A stretch of 64,000 nt of DNA, from the NCBI GenBank assembly GCA_902464405.1, contig CABQJD010000003.1, forward strand, positions 62,001 to 126,000, given 5' to 3'. The stretch comes from an uncultured Actinomycetaceae bacterium (lineage in GTDB: Bacteria > Actinomycetota > Actinomycetes > Actinomycetales > Actinomycetaceae). The notes under the pieces were generated by a model. The model saw nothing but the letters and a program-made list of their open reading frames with translations, ran no database searches and was not told the origin of the DNA. A program made the position numbers and the translations under genes. Positions 1 through 8,337 of the stretch are shown here, piece after piece; positions within the stretch are counted from its first letter, which is position 1, and the number at the start of each line of letters is the position of its first letter.

Positions 1-150
1 TGAAGGGAGTCCTATCCAAATTTCTGTACGTGTGCGAGAAAAGCGTGCACGTACGTCTCGTCGAAAATAAATCAACGCTAGGTGCATGCTGCGAAGCAGC
101 TCAATTGGATAAGTTGTTATCACGTGCTAATATCTATGCGTTGAAAGAAA

Positions 151-210
<60 letters not shown>

Positions 211-224
<14 letters not shown>

Positions 225-262
225 CTAAGAGGATTTTCCCGCTAGCTCGGCTAAGGGGTTTT
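211..262 (+). repeat. Tandem duplication of the tRNA-Pro 3' end (possible att remnant)
   Basis: Two adjacent 26-nt units (211-236 and 237-262) differ at only four positions. The first contains the T-arm and acceptor 3' strand of tRNA-Pro. The second is a diverged copy starting TCCCGCTAGCTCGG. Duplicated tRNA 3' ends are typical scars of tyrosine-recombinase integration. The restriction-modification genes follow directly, but no integrase is seen in the window. Confidence 0.6.
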
Positions 263-389
263 GAGGGGAAGATTACTAGAGTTGCTTCTCGCACAAGAAG
301 CTAATCTCAAAACTTGCTCTAAGAAATCATAAAAAGGATTTCTGGATAAACGAGAGCCTGTCTCATGGCTGAATTTACTTCTATAAGCG

Positions 390-395
390 TATAAT
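390..395 (+). promoter_or_regulatory. Candidate -10 element (TATAAT) ahead of the 439 gene
   Basis: A perfect TATAAT lies 44 nt upstream of the ATG at 439. The expected -35 position (about 366-371, TGGCTG) matches poorly. The remaining sequence from 263 to 438 holds no supported gene. Confidence 0.35.
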
Positions 396-438
396 GATTC
401 GTGTGAGAGAATAATATTCTTTTTCTGGGGATTATAAA

Positions 439-924
439 ATGGAACTGGGAAGTATTGCTGAGTTTTTGTCTGCTGGAGCATCGATTGCTGCGTTTGCTGT
501 GTCCTATATGGCATTAAAAACTGCTATTTCGGCGAATCGTCAAGCAGCGGAAGCAAGCCGGCGCGATCTATCTGCTAATGTACAAGCTTGGTGGTGTGTG
601 AGAAAAGATGAAAATACCGAAAATAAATGGGGAATTGCCGTACTAAATTCCGAAAAAGAGCCTGTTGTATATAGAGATGTTGAGATTGAACAGCAAGGGG
701 GAAAATCGAGTAAATCGCTTAGACTAAAATTCCTTCCCCCTGGTCTCTATTTCGCAGAATCTAAATCAAAGGCGTTTGAATGGGAGTTCATTAAACCTGT
801 AACTTTTGGTGAGTTAGAACCGATTGCTAGATCAGATGTTTATACTATCTGTAAAATTTCATATACAGACCCCTTAGGTAAAAACTGGGAATGGACACCT
901 GAGAATTATCTTCAAGAAAAATAG
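439..924 (+). CDS. Hypothetical membrane-anchored protein
   Basis: 161 aa of unknown function. Residues about 5-30 form one hydrophobic segment (IAEFLSAGASIAAFAVSYMA). It is followed by a polar, probably helical stretch (ISANRQAAEASRRDL) and a soluble domain of about 110 aa with a WEW-containing C-terminus. The layout suggests a single N-terminal anchor with a cytoplasmic domain. A GGGG ribosome-binding site at 427-430 supports the ATG at 439. The gene lies between the duplicated tRNA end and a restriction-modification pair and has the same AT-rich composition, so it is probably island cargo. I do not recognise the family. Small membrane-anchored proteins of this kind occur in phage and defence islands, but no function can be assigned. 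Confidence 0.7.
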   Translation: MELGSIAEFLSAGASIAAFAVSYMALKTAISANRQAAEASRRDLSANVQAWWCVRKDENTENKWGIAVLNSEKEPVVYRDVEIEQQGGKSSKSLRLKFLPPGLYFAESKSKAFEWEFIKPVTFGELEPIARSDVYTICKISYTDPLGKNWEWTPENYLQEK

Positions 925-1143
925 CGATCTAGCTCGAATTTTCATTCCGCAAAGTAACGTTTGGGTAAGATTTCAAAGGAGCTTGTAACCTAGGGCTGGT
1001 ACTTGAAGATACTTTGCTTATTCGTTACGACTATTTTCAGATAGCAAGGAAGTCTATGGGTTTCATCGTACTAAAGGTGAAATGTATATATGCGCTATGT
1101 TTTATACATGATGTTGTTTGGGAATATGTAAGGAGAGCCTGCG
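925..1143. other. Intergenic region before the methyltransferase
   Basis: 219 nt without a convincing gene. A 41-codon frame from 1056 overlaps the methyltransferase start out of frame and looks like chance. AT-rich stretches near 1085-1110 could hold the methyltransferase promoter. An AGGAGA ribosome-binding site lies at 1131-1136. Confidence 0.5.
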
Positions 1144-2151
1144 GTGAATGTCATTTCTTTATTCTGTGGATGCGGCGGGCTTGATCTTGGGTTTGAAAAA
1201 GCAGGATTTGTGATTCCAGTTGCAAACGAATTCGATCCAGCTATTTACGAAACATTTAAAAGAAATCATCCTCAAACGCACCTGATCGAGGGAGATGTGC
1301 GGAATGTGACTCGTAAAGATATTGAGCTGTATCTCGATGGTGATATAGATGGAATTATTGGCGGACCGCCGTGCCAATCGTGGTCTGAAGCAGGATCTTT
1401 ACGCGGAATCAATGATGAGCGAGGGAAGCTCTTTTACGATTATATCCGTATTTTAGAAGATTTTCGTCCAAAGTTTTTTCTTGCGGAAAATGTGAGCGGT
1501 ATGCTCGCTAATCGGCATAGCGGTGCTGTGCGTAACATACTAAAAATGTTTGATAATGCTGGATATGCCGTTACGCTCACGTTAGTGAATGCTAAAGATT
1601 ATGGTGTAGCACAAGAGCGCAAACGAGTCTTTTACGTTGGATTTCGCAAAGATCTTGATATTAAATTCGTATTTCCGCAAGGCTCGACCAGTGATGATGC
1701 AAAAAAAATAACGCTAAGAGATATTATATGGGATCTTCAGGATACGGCTGTGCCTGCAGGAGAAAAGAACCGCCATAATCCAGAAGCGATCAATAACAAT
1801 GAGTATTTCACTGGTGCGTTTTCCCCGATTTTTATGAGTCGAAATAGAGTCAAATCGTGGGATGAGCAAGCATTTACTGTGCAGGCCTCTGGGCGGCAAT
1901 GTCAGCTTCACCCATCTGCTCCCAAAATGGTGAAAGTTGGCGTTGACGATTTCCGTTTTGTTGAGGGGAAAGAACATATGTATCGGCGGATGACGATTCG
2001 TGAAATAGCACGGGTGCAAGGTTTTCCAGATGATTTCACATTTATTTATCGTGAAACAAATAATGCTTACAAGATGATCGGCAATGCAGTGCCTGTGAAT
2101 CTTGCATATGAAATCGCACGTGCAATTATGAATCATTTGAATGCGAAGTAA
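1144..2151 (+). CDS. DNA (cytosine-5-)-methyltransferase, HaeIII-like (predicted GGCC)
   Basis: 335 aa, GTG start with AGGAGA 7 nt upstream. It carries the ordered C5-methyltransferase motifs: SAM-binding motif I (FCGCGGLDLGF, about 7-17), the catalytic PCQ loop of motif IV (GGPPCQSWSEAGSLRG, near 77-92), ENV of motif VI, the QERKR region of motif VIII, REIARVQGFPDDF of motif IX and GNAVPVNLA of motif X. The segment between motifs VIII and IX, including FTVQASGRQCQLHP, matches M.HaeIII as I recall it, and the partner gene downstream also looks like HaeIII. I infer methylation of the inner C of GGCC, which would protect host DNA. The AT-rich composition and tRNA-proximal location suggest horizontal acquisition. 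Confidence 0.92.
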   Translation: MNVISLFCGCGGLDLGFEKAGFVIPVANEFDPAIYETFKRNHPQTHLIEGDVRNVTRKDIELYLDGDIDGIIGGPPCQSWSEAGSLRGINDERGKLFYDYIRILEDFRPKFFLAENVSGMLANRHSGAVRNILKMFDNAGYAVTLTLVNAKDYGVAQERKRVFYVGFRKDLDIKFVFPQGSTSDDAKKITLRDIIWDLQDTAVPAGEKNRHNPEAINNNEYFTGAFSPIFMSRNRVKSWDEQAFTVQASGRQCQLHPSAPKMVKVGVDDFRFVEGKEHMYRRMTIREIARVQGFPDDFTFIYRETNNAYKMIGNAVPVNLAYEIARAIMNHLNAK

Positions 2152-2201
2152 ATTACGCCACGCAAATATTGCTTGGAAGTAAGAGAAATAGGTGGCGAAA
2201 C

Positions 2202-3158
2202 ATGAGTGCAAGCAGCAACAATCAAGGGCGAGCATATGAGTATGCTTGGTTAGATACATTATCTAAGGAACTTTCAAAGAGCCAACAGATAGAACTTGTG
2301 CGAAATTCAAGCTTTGATGCAAATATGAGAGCTTGGTTAACGATGCCCGAAGAAATGCGTGATCTTTTATATATTTCCGCAGATGCTGCAGTCGAAACAC
2401 TTTTAGAGCTAGAACCATGCTTAAATGAAAATAATAGTGGCGTAATTAAGCTGGAGTTCCAGCAAGACAAAACAGCTATCAAAGGTGATGTGCGAGATAT
2501 TCTTATCAAACGTCCTGATACTGCTTGGGAAATTGGGTTGAGTATTAAGCATAATCATGATGCAGTTAAGCATAGCCGTTTGAGCTATTGTCTTGATTTC
2601 GCTGATGAATGGTTTGGAAATCCCTGCAGTGATACGTATTGGGCAGATATACAGCCTATTTTTGATAGATTAAAAGAGTATAAGGCGCAGGGAAGTCGAT
2701 GGTCAGATATTTCCGATAAGGAAAATAAAATTTATGTTCCACTTTTACGGGCGTTTATGGGAGAAATACAGCGTGCTTATACGTGTGATCCATCTATTCC
2801 TAAAAAGATGGTCGAATACTTAATTGGCTTTGATGATTACTATAAAATTGTGAGTCAGGATAATAAACGAGTCACGATAATTCGTGCTTTCAATATGCAC
2901 GGTACGTTGAATCTTCCCAGCAAAATTAAGGTATCTGCAATTTCTGTTCCTGTAGTTGATTTTCCAACAGAAATTATTGCATTGCGATTCAAAGATAAAA
3001 GCAGCAATACTGTTGAAATGTATTTAAATAATGGCTGGCAGTTAAGTTTTCGAATTCATAACGCATCATCAAAAGTGGAGCCGAGCCTAAAATTCGATAT
3101 TCGATTTATTGGAGTGCCAGTTGAAATTTTAAATCTTGAATGCCGCTGGAAATCGTAA
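2202..3158 (+). CDS. Type II restriction endonuclease, HaeIII family (predicted GGCC)
   Basis: 318 aa from the ATG at 2202, which has GGTGG just upstream; an in-frame TTG at 2169 is less likely. The N-terminus (SSNNQGRAYEYAWLDTL) and overall length fit the RE_HaeIII family. A PD-(D/E)xK-like core is visible at about 147-178: GDVRDILI, then WEIGLSIKHNHDAVKHSRLS, where D, E and K are candidate metal ligands. The gene starts 50 nt after the methyltransferase, so the two are probably co-transcribed, with the methylase made first. It would cut unmethylated GGCC in incoming DNA. No control (C) protein gene is seen. The frame is intact and all candidate catalytic residues are present, so it is probably active. 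Confidence 0.88.
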   Translation: MSASSNNQGRAYEYAWLDTLSKELSKSQQIELVRNSSFDANMRAWLTMPEEMRDLLYISADAAVETLLELEPCLNENNSGVIKLEFQQDKTAIKGDVRDILIKRPDTAWEIGLSIKHNHDAVKHSRLSYCLDFADEWFGNPCSDTYWADIQPIFDRLKEYKAQGSRWSDISDKENKIYVPLLRAFMGEIQRAYTCDPSIPKKMVEYLIGFDDYYKIVSQDNKRVTIIRAFNMHGTLNLPSKIKVSAISVPVVDFPTEIIALRFKDKSSNTVEMYLNNGWQLSFRIHNASSKVEPSLKFDIRFIGVPVEILNLECRWKS

Positions 3159-3353
3159 TATCGCACGTGTGTAGGCGCACCAATTAGGATACTTAAAATC
3201 TATAAGATTACTTGTTTGTGCGCGATTAAAATTCTTGCAGTTTCTTGAATGCGTACCATATATAGGAAAAACTATTTACATCTATTCACGTATTCTGTAT
3301 TTTTGAAATAGGCATTTCCATCGCAGATATTTAATTACGGTCGAGGAGCATCA
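3159..3353. other. Intergenic region between restriction enzyme and pullulanase
   Basis: 195 nt with no gene. A weak nested inverted repeat (GCGCAC at 3175-3180 with GTGCGC at 3219-3224, enclosing AATCT-ATA-AGATT) may terminate the restriction gene. The pullulanase promoter should lie in the AT-rich part, about 3240-3330. GAGGAG at 3343-3348 is the pullulanase ribosome-binding site. Confidence 0.4.
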
Positions 3354-6300
3354 GTGAAATTAAAGATCGGTAAAAGTTTCCTAGCTATCCTCATAGTCTT
3401 TTTAGTCACTATGACAGGCTTTAATATTCCAGCAGCTCACGCTGAAGGAAATTATCGAGTGATGTATCTGGCTTTCACTCCCGACCCGTCGGTAGAAAAC
3501 CCGCTTCAAAGTTATCGAATCGAATACTGGAATGAAGGGCAAGCAAAGCAAAAACAAATGTTTGCGAGCACTCTGCCCAACGGAGATCTATATGCCAGCG
3601 TTGGTTTACCTGCAGATACAGTAAATTTTTACGTCTACCGCACAGATACTCTTTCTGTGCAAAATGGGCAAAAAGAAAATAAAGTTTGGGAATCAGCTGT
3701 ATTTAAAAACGTCAGGCTAGGAAATTCCGTGTACACCAAGTGGAATGCTCGTAATTACTCCTACACTCCTGATGGAAACTTTGATTCAGTAGATGACGGT
3801 CGATTAAAAGTATCTTTTACTCCTGATCCTAATGTTCCAGTTGAGGAATATAATCTTTGGGTATGGAATGACGGAGAAAACGGTCATTCTGTGCCATTTA
3901 CATCAAAAGATTCCAGTGGAAAACTTATTGCAGATATCATCGTGCCTGCGCCTCATAAAACAGTAAATCTTATAGTGCGTCGCTCGACTACGGCAAACGA
4001 ATGGCAATGGCAAACAGCTAACTTGGAAAAGATACCCGTTCCTGGAAGTGTGGCTATCAGCTCAGATGGAACCTATACTTCTAAACCAGCCGATGCTCCT
4101 TTAGAAAAACCTACGTCCGTCACTCTAACTGTTCACTATGTGCGCTATGACAATAAGTATGATAACTGGAATATCTGGACTTGGTTGCCAGAAAAAACGG
4201 GTTCACGAGTTGATTTTGATGAGACTCACACAGCTACTATTACGCACACGGATACCAATGGAATTGAAAAAGTTGGATTGATTGTACGTCGCTCTGATGC
4301 TGATAATGAATGGGCGGCTAAAAATACTGCAGCGGATCTTTTTGTTGATAAATTCCCAGATGGAAAAGCCGAAATTTGGATAGCTCAAGGGGACGAAAAG
4401 ATTTACTATTCGGAAGCTGATATTCCTCAAAAACCGCCAGTAGCTCAATGCTCGGCATTGCACACTAAAGAATTTAACGAAAAATATTATTATGACGGAG
4501 AACTAGGGGCACTGTATTCAGCAGAAAAAACGACTTTCCGACTCTGGGCACCAACAGCTACAAAAGTTGAATTTGTTAACTACTCTGATAATGGGGCAGT
4601 TGCCGCAATGACCCCTGGTGAAAAAGGAACATGGGAAACGACTTTGCAAGGTGATCATAAAGGGCTGCAATATCGTTACCGTCTACATTTCGATGGTGGA
4701 AAAATAACTGAAGCTATTGATCCTTATGCAAGGGCAGTTACGGCTAATAGTACTCGTACTGTAGTCATCGACGAAGATAAAACTATTCCACATAACTGGG
4801 ATGGGAATCGGATGCCTGCGTTTATATCTATGAAAGATGCCATCATTTACGAAGCTCATGTACGCGATTTAACAATTGCTCCAGATAACGGAATTAAAAA
4901 TAAAGGAAAGTTTTTAGGGCTCACCGAATCCGGTACCAAAACGGATGCTGGCAATATCTCAGGTCTTGACTATCTGAAATCCTTGGGGATTACGCATGTG
5001 CAGTTCCTGCCAATCTTCGATTTCGGTTCAGTTGATGAAACTGGTGATCTTTCTTATAACGCGCAGTATAACTGGGGCTATGATCCGCAAAACTATAATG
5101 TTCCTGAAGGATCTTATTCCACTAATCCTCAGGATCCGACCTCGCGTATTTTAGAGTTGAAATCTATGGTTGAAACTCTGCACAGCAACAATATGCGGGT
5201 AATTATGGATGTTGTTTACAATCATGTGCACAACCCAGCGCTCTCTCCTTTGCAGCAAACAGTTCCTGACTACTATTTCCGTATGGACGAAAACTGTTTG
5301 TTTAAAAACGGCACAGGAGTAGGAAATGAGACTGCTTCAGAGCAGCTAATGATGCGTAAATATATTGTCGATTCGGTAACCTACTGGGCTAAACATTACG
5401 ATATTGATGGCTTCCGCTTTGATTTAATGGGAATTCATGATGTAGAAACTATGAAAGCTGTGCGTGAAGCACTAAATAAAATTGATCCTTCAATAGTGAT
5501 TTTAGGAGAAGGCTGGGAGATGGGAAATCACCCAACAGGTGTAGCTGGAGCTAATCAAAAAAATGCGCGTCAGCTGCCTGGAATTTCTTTCTTCAATGAT
5601 CAATACAGAGACACAATAAAAGGTGATAATTTCAAGAGAGAAAGTAAAGGTTTTATTAGCGGCGCGAACGAGCAGCAGCGATCTTGGGATTTATTGAATA
5701 ATATTAAAGGTGCGCAATACGTGCGTGAATATCTCGATCCGAATCAATCTGTGATTTATAACGAAGCGCACGATAATTACACTATGTTTGATAAGTTACG
5801 TGGAAGTTTGCCTACTGAAATTTCTGATTCAGAGCTAGCCAAACGTCACGCCTTAGGCACAGCAACTCAATATTTAGCTAATGGAGCTGTGTTTATTCAT
5901 GCGGGGCAAGAATTTTTACGTACTAAGAATGGGGATGAAAATTCATATAAATCTCCAGATTCTATCAATAAGTTTGATTATGACCGAGCTAAAAAATATG
6001 AAGAATACGTCAACTTTTTCCGCAATCTCAATAAATTCAGACTAAAGTACGATTTCATGCGCCAAGGAACGTACGCAGATGTGAATAATAAATATACGCA
6101 TAAAATTACTAATGACGATAGTACGATTTCGACAGATCGTATCGGATATAAGGTATTGGATGCTTTTAATCTGCCAACTAAGACTGGTAAAGACAGCTCT
6201 GATGCTTTTGTTTACATCAATGCTGGCAAATCGGCTTGGAAGGCTCCTTTGCCTAAGGGAGACTACGAAGTCATTATTCAAAGTTTAAATCTTTACGATA

Positions 6301-6761
6301 ACCCTACTTCGCTGGCCTCTAATGGCGAGGTGATTGTACCTGCTTTAAGCGTTTTACTTGTTCGTGAAGCTGTAACGTCTGAACCTGAACCAGAACCAGA
6401 ACCGCAACCACAGCCACAACCTGAACCAGAGCCACAGCCACAGCCAGAACCAGAACCGCAACCTCAACCAGAACCACAGCCACAGCCGCAACCACAGCCA
6501 GAACCACAGCCACAACCACAGCCAGATTTCAATCCAGGTGATACCTCTCAGGAAAATCAGGCTCTTTTCCCTCACGAAAGTTCAAAAGGTAGAGGATTGG
6601 AGATGAATAGTCGCCAGAAGAATCTGCCGCAGCTTAGTCACACTGGATCAGGTATTTATGAAGTATTTACTGCGGCTCTTTTCGTCACTTTAGCAGGAAT
6701 TATTTTAGTAGGCAGTAGGCGTCGGCAAGCACAAAGGAAAATCACTAAGTCACTTTTATAA
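3354..6761 (+). CDS. pulA: Cell-wall-anchored type I pullulanase (GH13)
   Basis: 1135 aa, GTG start, GAGGAG 5 nt upstream. Order of parts: signal peptide (about 1-31, ending AAHAEG); three starch-binding CBM41-like domains (about 33-135, 149-240, 254-352), each with W/R-rich binding strands; a CBM48-like domain (about 375-470); the GH13 catalytic barrel with YNWGYDP (572-578), VIMDVVYNH (D619), DGFRFDL (nucleophile D690), GEGWEMG (acid/base E719) and NEAHDN (D807); a Pro-Glu/Gln wall-spanning stretch (about 1009-1057); sortase signal LSHTG (1094-1098); a membrane helix and a RRRQAQRK tail. It hydrolyses alpha-1,6 bonds in pullulan, glycogen or limit dextrins at the cell surface. The sorting motif is LSHTG rather than LPxTG. 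No glycan uptake genes are adjacent. Confidence 0.95.
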   Translation: MKLKIGKSFLAILIVFLVTMTGFNIPAAHAEGNYRVMYLAFTPDPSVENPLQSYRIEYWNEGQAKQKQMFASTLPNGDLYASVGLPADTVNFYVYRTDTLSVQNGQKENKVWESAVFKNVRLGNSVYTKWNARNYSYTPDGNFDSVDDGRLKVSFTPDPNVPVEEYNLWVWNDGENGHSVPFTSKDSSGKLIADIIVPAPHKTVNLIVRRSTTANEWQWQTANLEKIPVPGSVAISSDGTYTSKPADAPLEKPTSVTLTVHYVRYDNKYDNWNIWTWLPEKTGSRVDFDETHTATITHTDTNGIEKVGLIVRRSDADNEWAAKNTAADLFVDKFPDGKAEIWIAQGDEKIYYSEADIPQKPPVAQCSALHTKEFNEKYYYDGELGALYSAEKTTFRLWAPTATKVEFVNYSDNGAVAAMTPGEKGTWETTLQGDHKGLQYRYRLHFDGGKITEAIDPYARAVTANSTRTVVIDEDKTIPHNWDGNRMPAFISMKDAIIYEAHVRDLTIAPDNGIKNKGKFLGLTESGTKTDAGNISGLDYLKSLGITHVQFLPIFDFGSVDETGDLSYNAQYNWGYDPQNYNVPEGSYSTNPQDPTSRILELKSMVETLHSNNMRVIMDVVYNHVHNPALSPLQQTVPDYYFRMDENCLFKNGTGVGNETASEQLMMRKYIVDSVTYWAKHYDIDGFRFDLMGIHDVETMKAVREALNKIDPSIVILGEGWEMGNHPTGVAGANQKNARQLPGISFFNDQYRDTIKGDNFKRESKGFISGANEQQRSWDLLNNIKGAQYVREYLDPNQSVIYNEAHDNYTMFDKLRGSLPTEISDSELAKRHALGTATQYLANGAVFIHAGQEFLRTKNGDENSYKSPDSINKFDYDRAKKYEEYVNFFRNLNKFRLKYDFMRQGTYADVNNKYTHKITNDDSTISTDRIGYKVLDAFNLPTKTGKDSSDAFVYINAGKSAWKAPLPKGDYEVIIQSLNLYDNPTSLASNGEVIVPALSVLLVREAVTSEPEPEPEPQPQPQPEPEPQPQPEPEPQPQPEPQPQPQPQPEPQPQPQPDFNPGDTSQENQALFPHESSKGRGLEMNSRQKNLPQLSHTGSGIYEVFTAALFVTLAGIILVGSRRRQAQRKITKSLL
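6378..6524 (+). repeat. Pro-Glu/Pro-Gln coding repeat within pulA
   Basis: Low-complexity tandem CCA-GAA / CCA-CAG codon repeats encode about 49 residues of alternating P with E or Q. It acts as a wall-spanning spacer before the sortase signal. The repeat count is likely to vary between strains by slippage. Confidence 0.9.
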
Positions 6762-6972
6762 GTGATTTCAGATCCTATCAACAAGTGAATTTAAGTATTT
6801 ATTGCAGTAATCATCATTGTCTGCAGGGGTATCTCCTTGTATTATCGGGTACCATCTGCGAGAGATTTTAAGATAAAATTAAAATTAAATAAATAGGTGT
6901 TTACTGAAAGATTTACAGTACTTGGCTGAAGGCTAGGGGAATGAGCATAAAATGATGGGGAGAGGATCGATA
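6762..6972. other. Intergenic region before the FHA gene
   Basis: 211 nt with no gene. The end of pulA holds a short dyad (CACTT-TTAT-AAGTG, about 6750-6763) without a clear U-tract. The AT-rich stretch 6870-6895 may carry the promoter for the FHA/MerR genes. Confidence 0.4.
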
Positions 6973-7431
6973 ATGAGCGATGGTGCGTATGAGGAACCAC
7001 TAGTGCCTGTACAAGATGCATCTTCTGCAACCTCTCGTATTTCTGGGATTACGAGAGATGCTCTCGACGTTCCAGCATCGCTGCCAGGGCTTGACGCGGA
7101 TGATCTTGCTGCTATTGATGCACTTCCGGCAACAAGCGCTCTGCTCATTGCGCGCCGTGGACCAAATGCAGGGGCACGTTTTTTGCTTAATTCCGATTCC
7201 ACAATTGCGGGGCGTAGTACACGTGTCGATATTTTTCTTGACGATGTGACGGTCTCTCGCCGTCATGTTGAGTTTTTGCGTGATGGCGCAACTTTCACTC
7301 TTCGTGATATGGGCTCGCTGAACGGTACATATGTGAATAACGAGCTAGTGGATTTCAAAGTGCTTCGCACAAATGATGAGGTTCGTATTGGTAAATATCT
7401 TTTCTCTTTCTTTGCATCTCAAGGTGAATGA
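6973..7431 (+). CDS. FHA-domain protein, GarA/OdhI-like position
   Basis: 152 aa from the ATG at 6973, preceded by GGGGAGAGG with 7-nt spacing; an upstream ATG at 6952 is less well placed. The C-terminal half is a canonical FHA domain with GRS, SRRHVEF and GSLNGTYVN, which bind phosphothreonine. The position directly before an FtsR-type MerR gene matches garA-ftsR (Rv1827-Rv1828) of mycobacteria. GarA/OdhI normally carry an N-terminal ETTS-like threonine motif phosphorylated by PknG/PknB, which switches inhibition of 2-oxoglutarate metabolism. That motif is not seen; only ATSRIS occurs in the N-terminal tail. The role may therefore have changed. The stop overlaps or abuts the next start, implying translational coupling. 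Confidence 0.85.
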   Translation: MSDGAYEEPLVPVQDASSATSRISGITRDALDVPASLPGLDADDLAAIDALPATSALLIARRGPNAGARFLLNSDSTIAGRSTRVDIFLDDVTVSRRHVEFLRDGATFTLRDMGSLNGTYVNNELVDFKVLRTNDEVRIGKYLFSFFASQGE

Positions 7432-7433
7432 TA

Positions 7434-8195
7434 ATGATTAAGCCCCATGTTCATCTGCAGGCTCATGCTGATGACGACGCTTCATGCACTAGCTGGCCCC
7501 AGGATATGCCGCATGAGCCTACGCTTAAAATAGGTGAAGTGCGTTCAATGCTCAGCGCAGAGTTTCCTTTTTTAGCAGCGTCAAAGATTCGCCATTTTGA
7601 AAACGAAGGTCTTATCGACCCTCAGCGCACGCATTCAAATCAGCGTATGTTTTCCCTTGCTGACGTTGAGCGTTTGCGTTTTATTCTTGTAGAGCAGCGT
7701 GATCGCTATACTCACCTCGCACAAATTAAAGAGATGCTTCGTCAGCTAGATACTGGCGAAGTGATAAATGAGCATCCAGGGAAAATACGTGCTGTGGGCG
7801 GGGGAGAGCAGGTCGCTATTCGTCCAGGTACTCGTTTGGCAAAAACGGAGCTATCGCAATTAGTTGGAGTCTCTATACAGACAATTGATCGCTATATTGA
7901 TGCGGGTTTGCTGACGACTGATTCTCGCGGTCGTCTCACTGCTCAAGCAGTCGATATTGTGCGTTATGCTAATATGCTCGAAGAATTAGGCATGGATTCA
8001 CGTCAGCTTCGTTCAGTTCGTACATCTGCCCATGCACATGCTGTATCTGTTGTGAATATGCTCGCACTTGAGCGTTCGCGCAAGACGCCGCTTTCTCAAG
8101 AAAGGGTAGTGGCAGCAACAAGCGAAATGTCTGCATTACTTACACACTATTATCGCGCATTACTGCAAGAAAATATAGATGTTGAGCTACGCTGA
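7434..8195 (+). CDS. ftsR: MerR-family regulator FtsR
   Basis: 253 aa from the ATG at 7434 (AAGG 9 nt upstream); an ATGA overlap start at 7428 is also possible. The N-terminal MerR winged helix (LKIGEVRSMLSAEF, KIRHFENEGLIDP, RMFSLADVERLRFI) is followed by a linker and a second, unusual C-terminal MerR-like helical domain (SQLVGVSIQTIDRYIDAGLL, then VDIVRYANMLEELGM). This layout matches FtsR (Rv1828), which activates ftsZ transcription in corynebacteria. It is co-transcribed with the FHA gene. The gene for the bifunctional nuclease that often follows (Rv1829 type) is missing here. No metal- or drug-sensing cysteines are visible. Confidence 0.85.
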   Translation: MIKPHVHLQAHADDDASCTSWPQDMPHEPTLKIGEVRSMLSAEFPFLAASKIRHFENEGLIDPQRTHSNQRMFSLADVERLRFILVEQRDRYTHLAQIKEMLRQLDTGEVINEHPGKIRAVGGGEQVAIRPGTRLAKTELSQLVGVSIQTIDRYIDAGLLTTDSRGRLTAQAVDIVRYANMLEELGMDSRQLRSVRTSAHAHAVSVVNMLALERSRKTPLSQERVVAATSEMSALLTHYYRALLQENIDVELR

Positions 8196-8205
8196 TTTAC
8201 TAAAA

Positions 8206-8234
8206 CTTAAAGTAAATTCATTTTTTACTTTAAG
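8206..8234 (+). terminator. Hairpin after ftsR
   Basis: A perfect 11-bp inverted repeat (CTTAAAGTAAA / TTTACTTTAAG) with a 7-nt loop starts 10 nt after the ftsR stop. It is AT-rich with no strong U-tract, so it could be a weak terminator or an operator dyad ahead of the next MerR gene. Confidence 0.45.
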
Positions 8235-8337
8235 AAACGCCTATGCGACACGCCAAAATACTTAAATAATATCGTTGTATTTTTAAAGAAAGAGGCTTAG
8301 GCTTAACACTAGGTTTTCAATAGGAGGGGCACGCGCC

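Noticed and set aside
237..262. Second tRNA gene after tRNA-Pro
   Set aside because: Only the 3' end is duplicated; no D-arm or anticodon arm is present.
2169..2201. Upstream TTG start for the restriction enzyme
   Set aside because: The ATG at 2202 has a ribosome-binding site and gives the expected HaeIII-like N-terminus.
6319..6575. Two antisense frames over the Pro-Glu/Gln repeat of pulA
   Set aside because: Low-complexity shadows (alternating V/A or W/L residues) of the repeat codons on the other strand.
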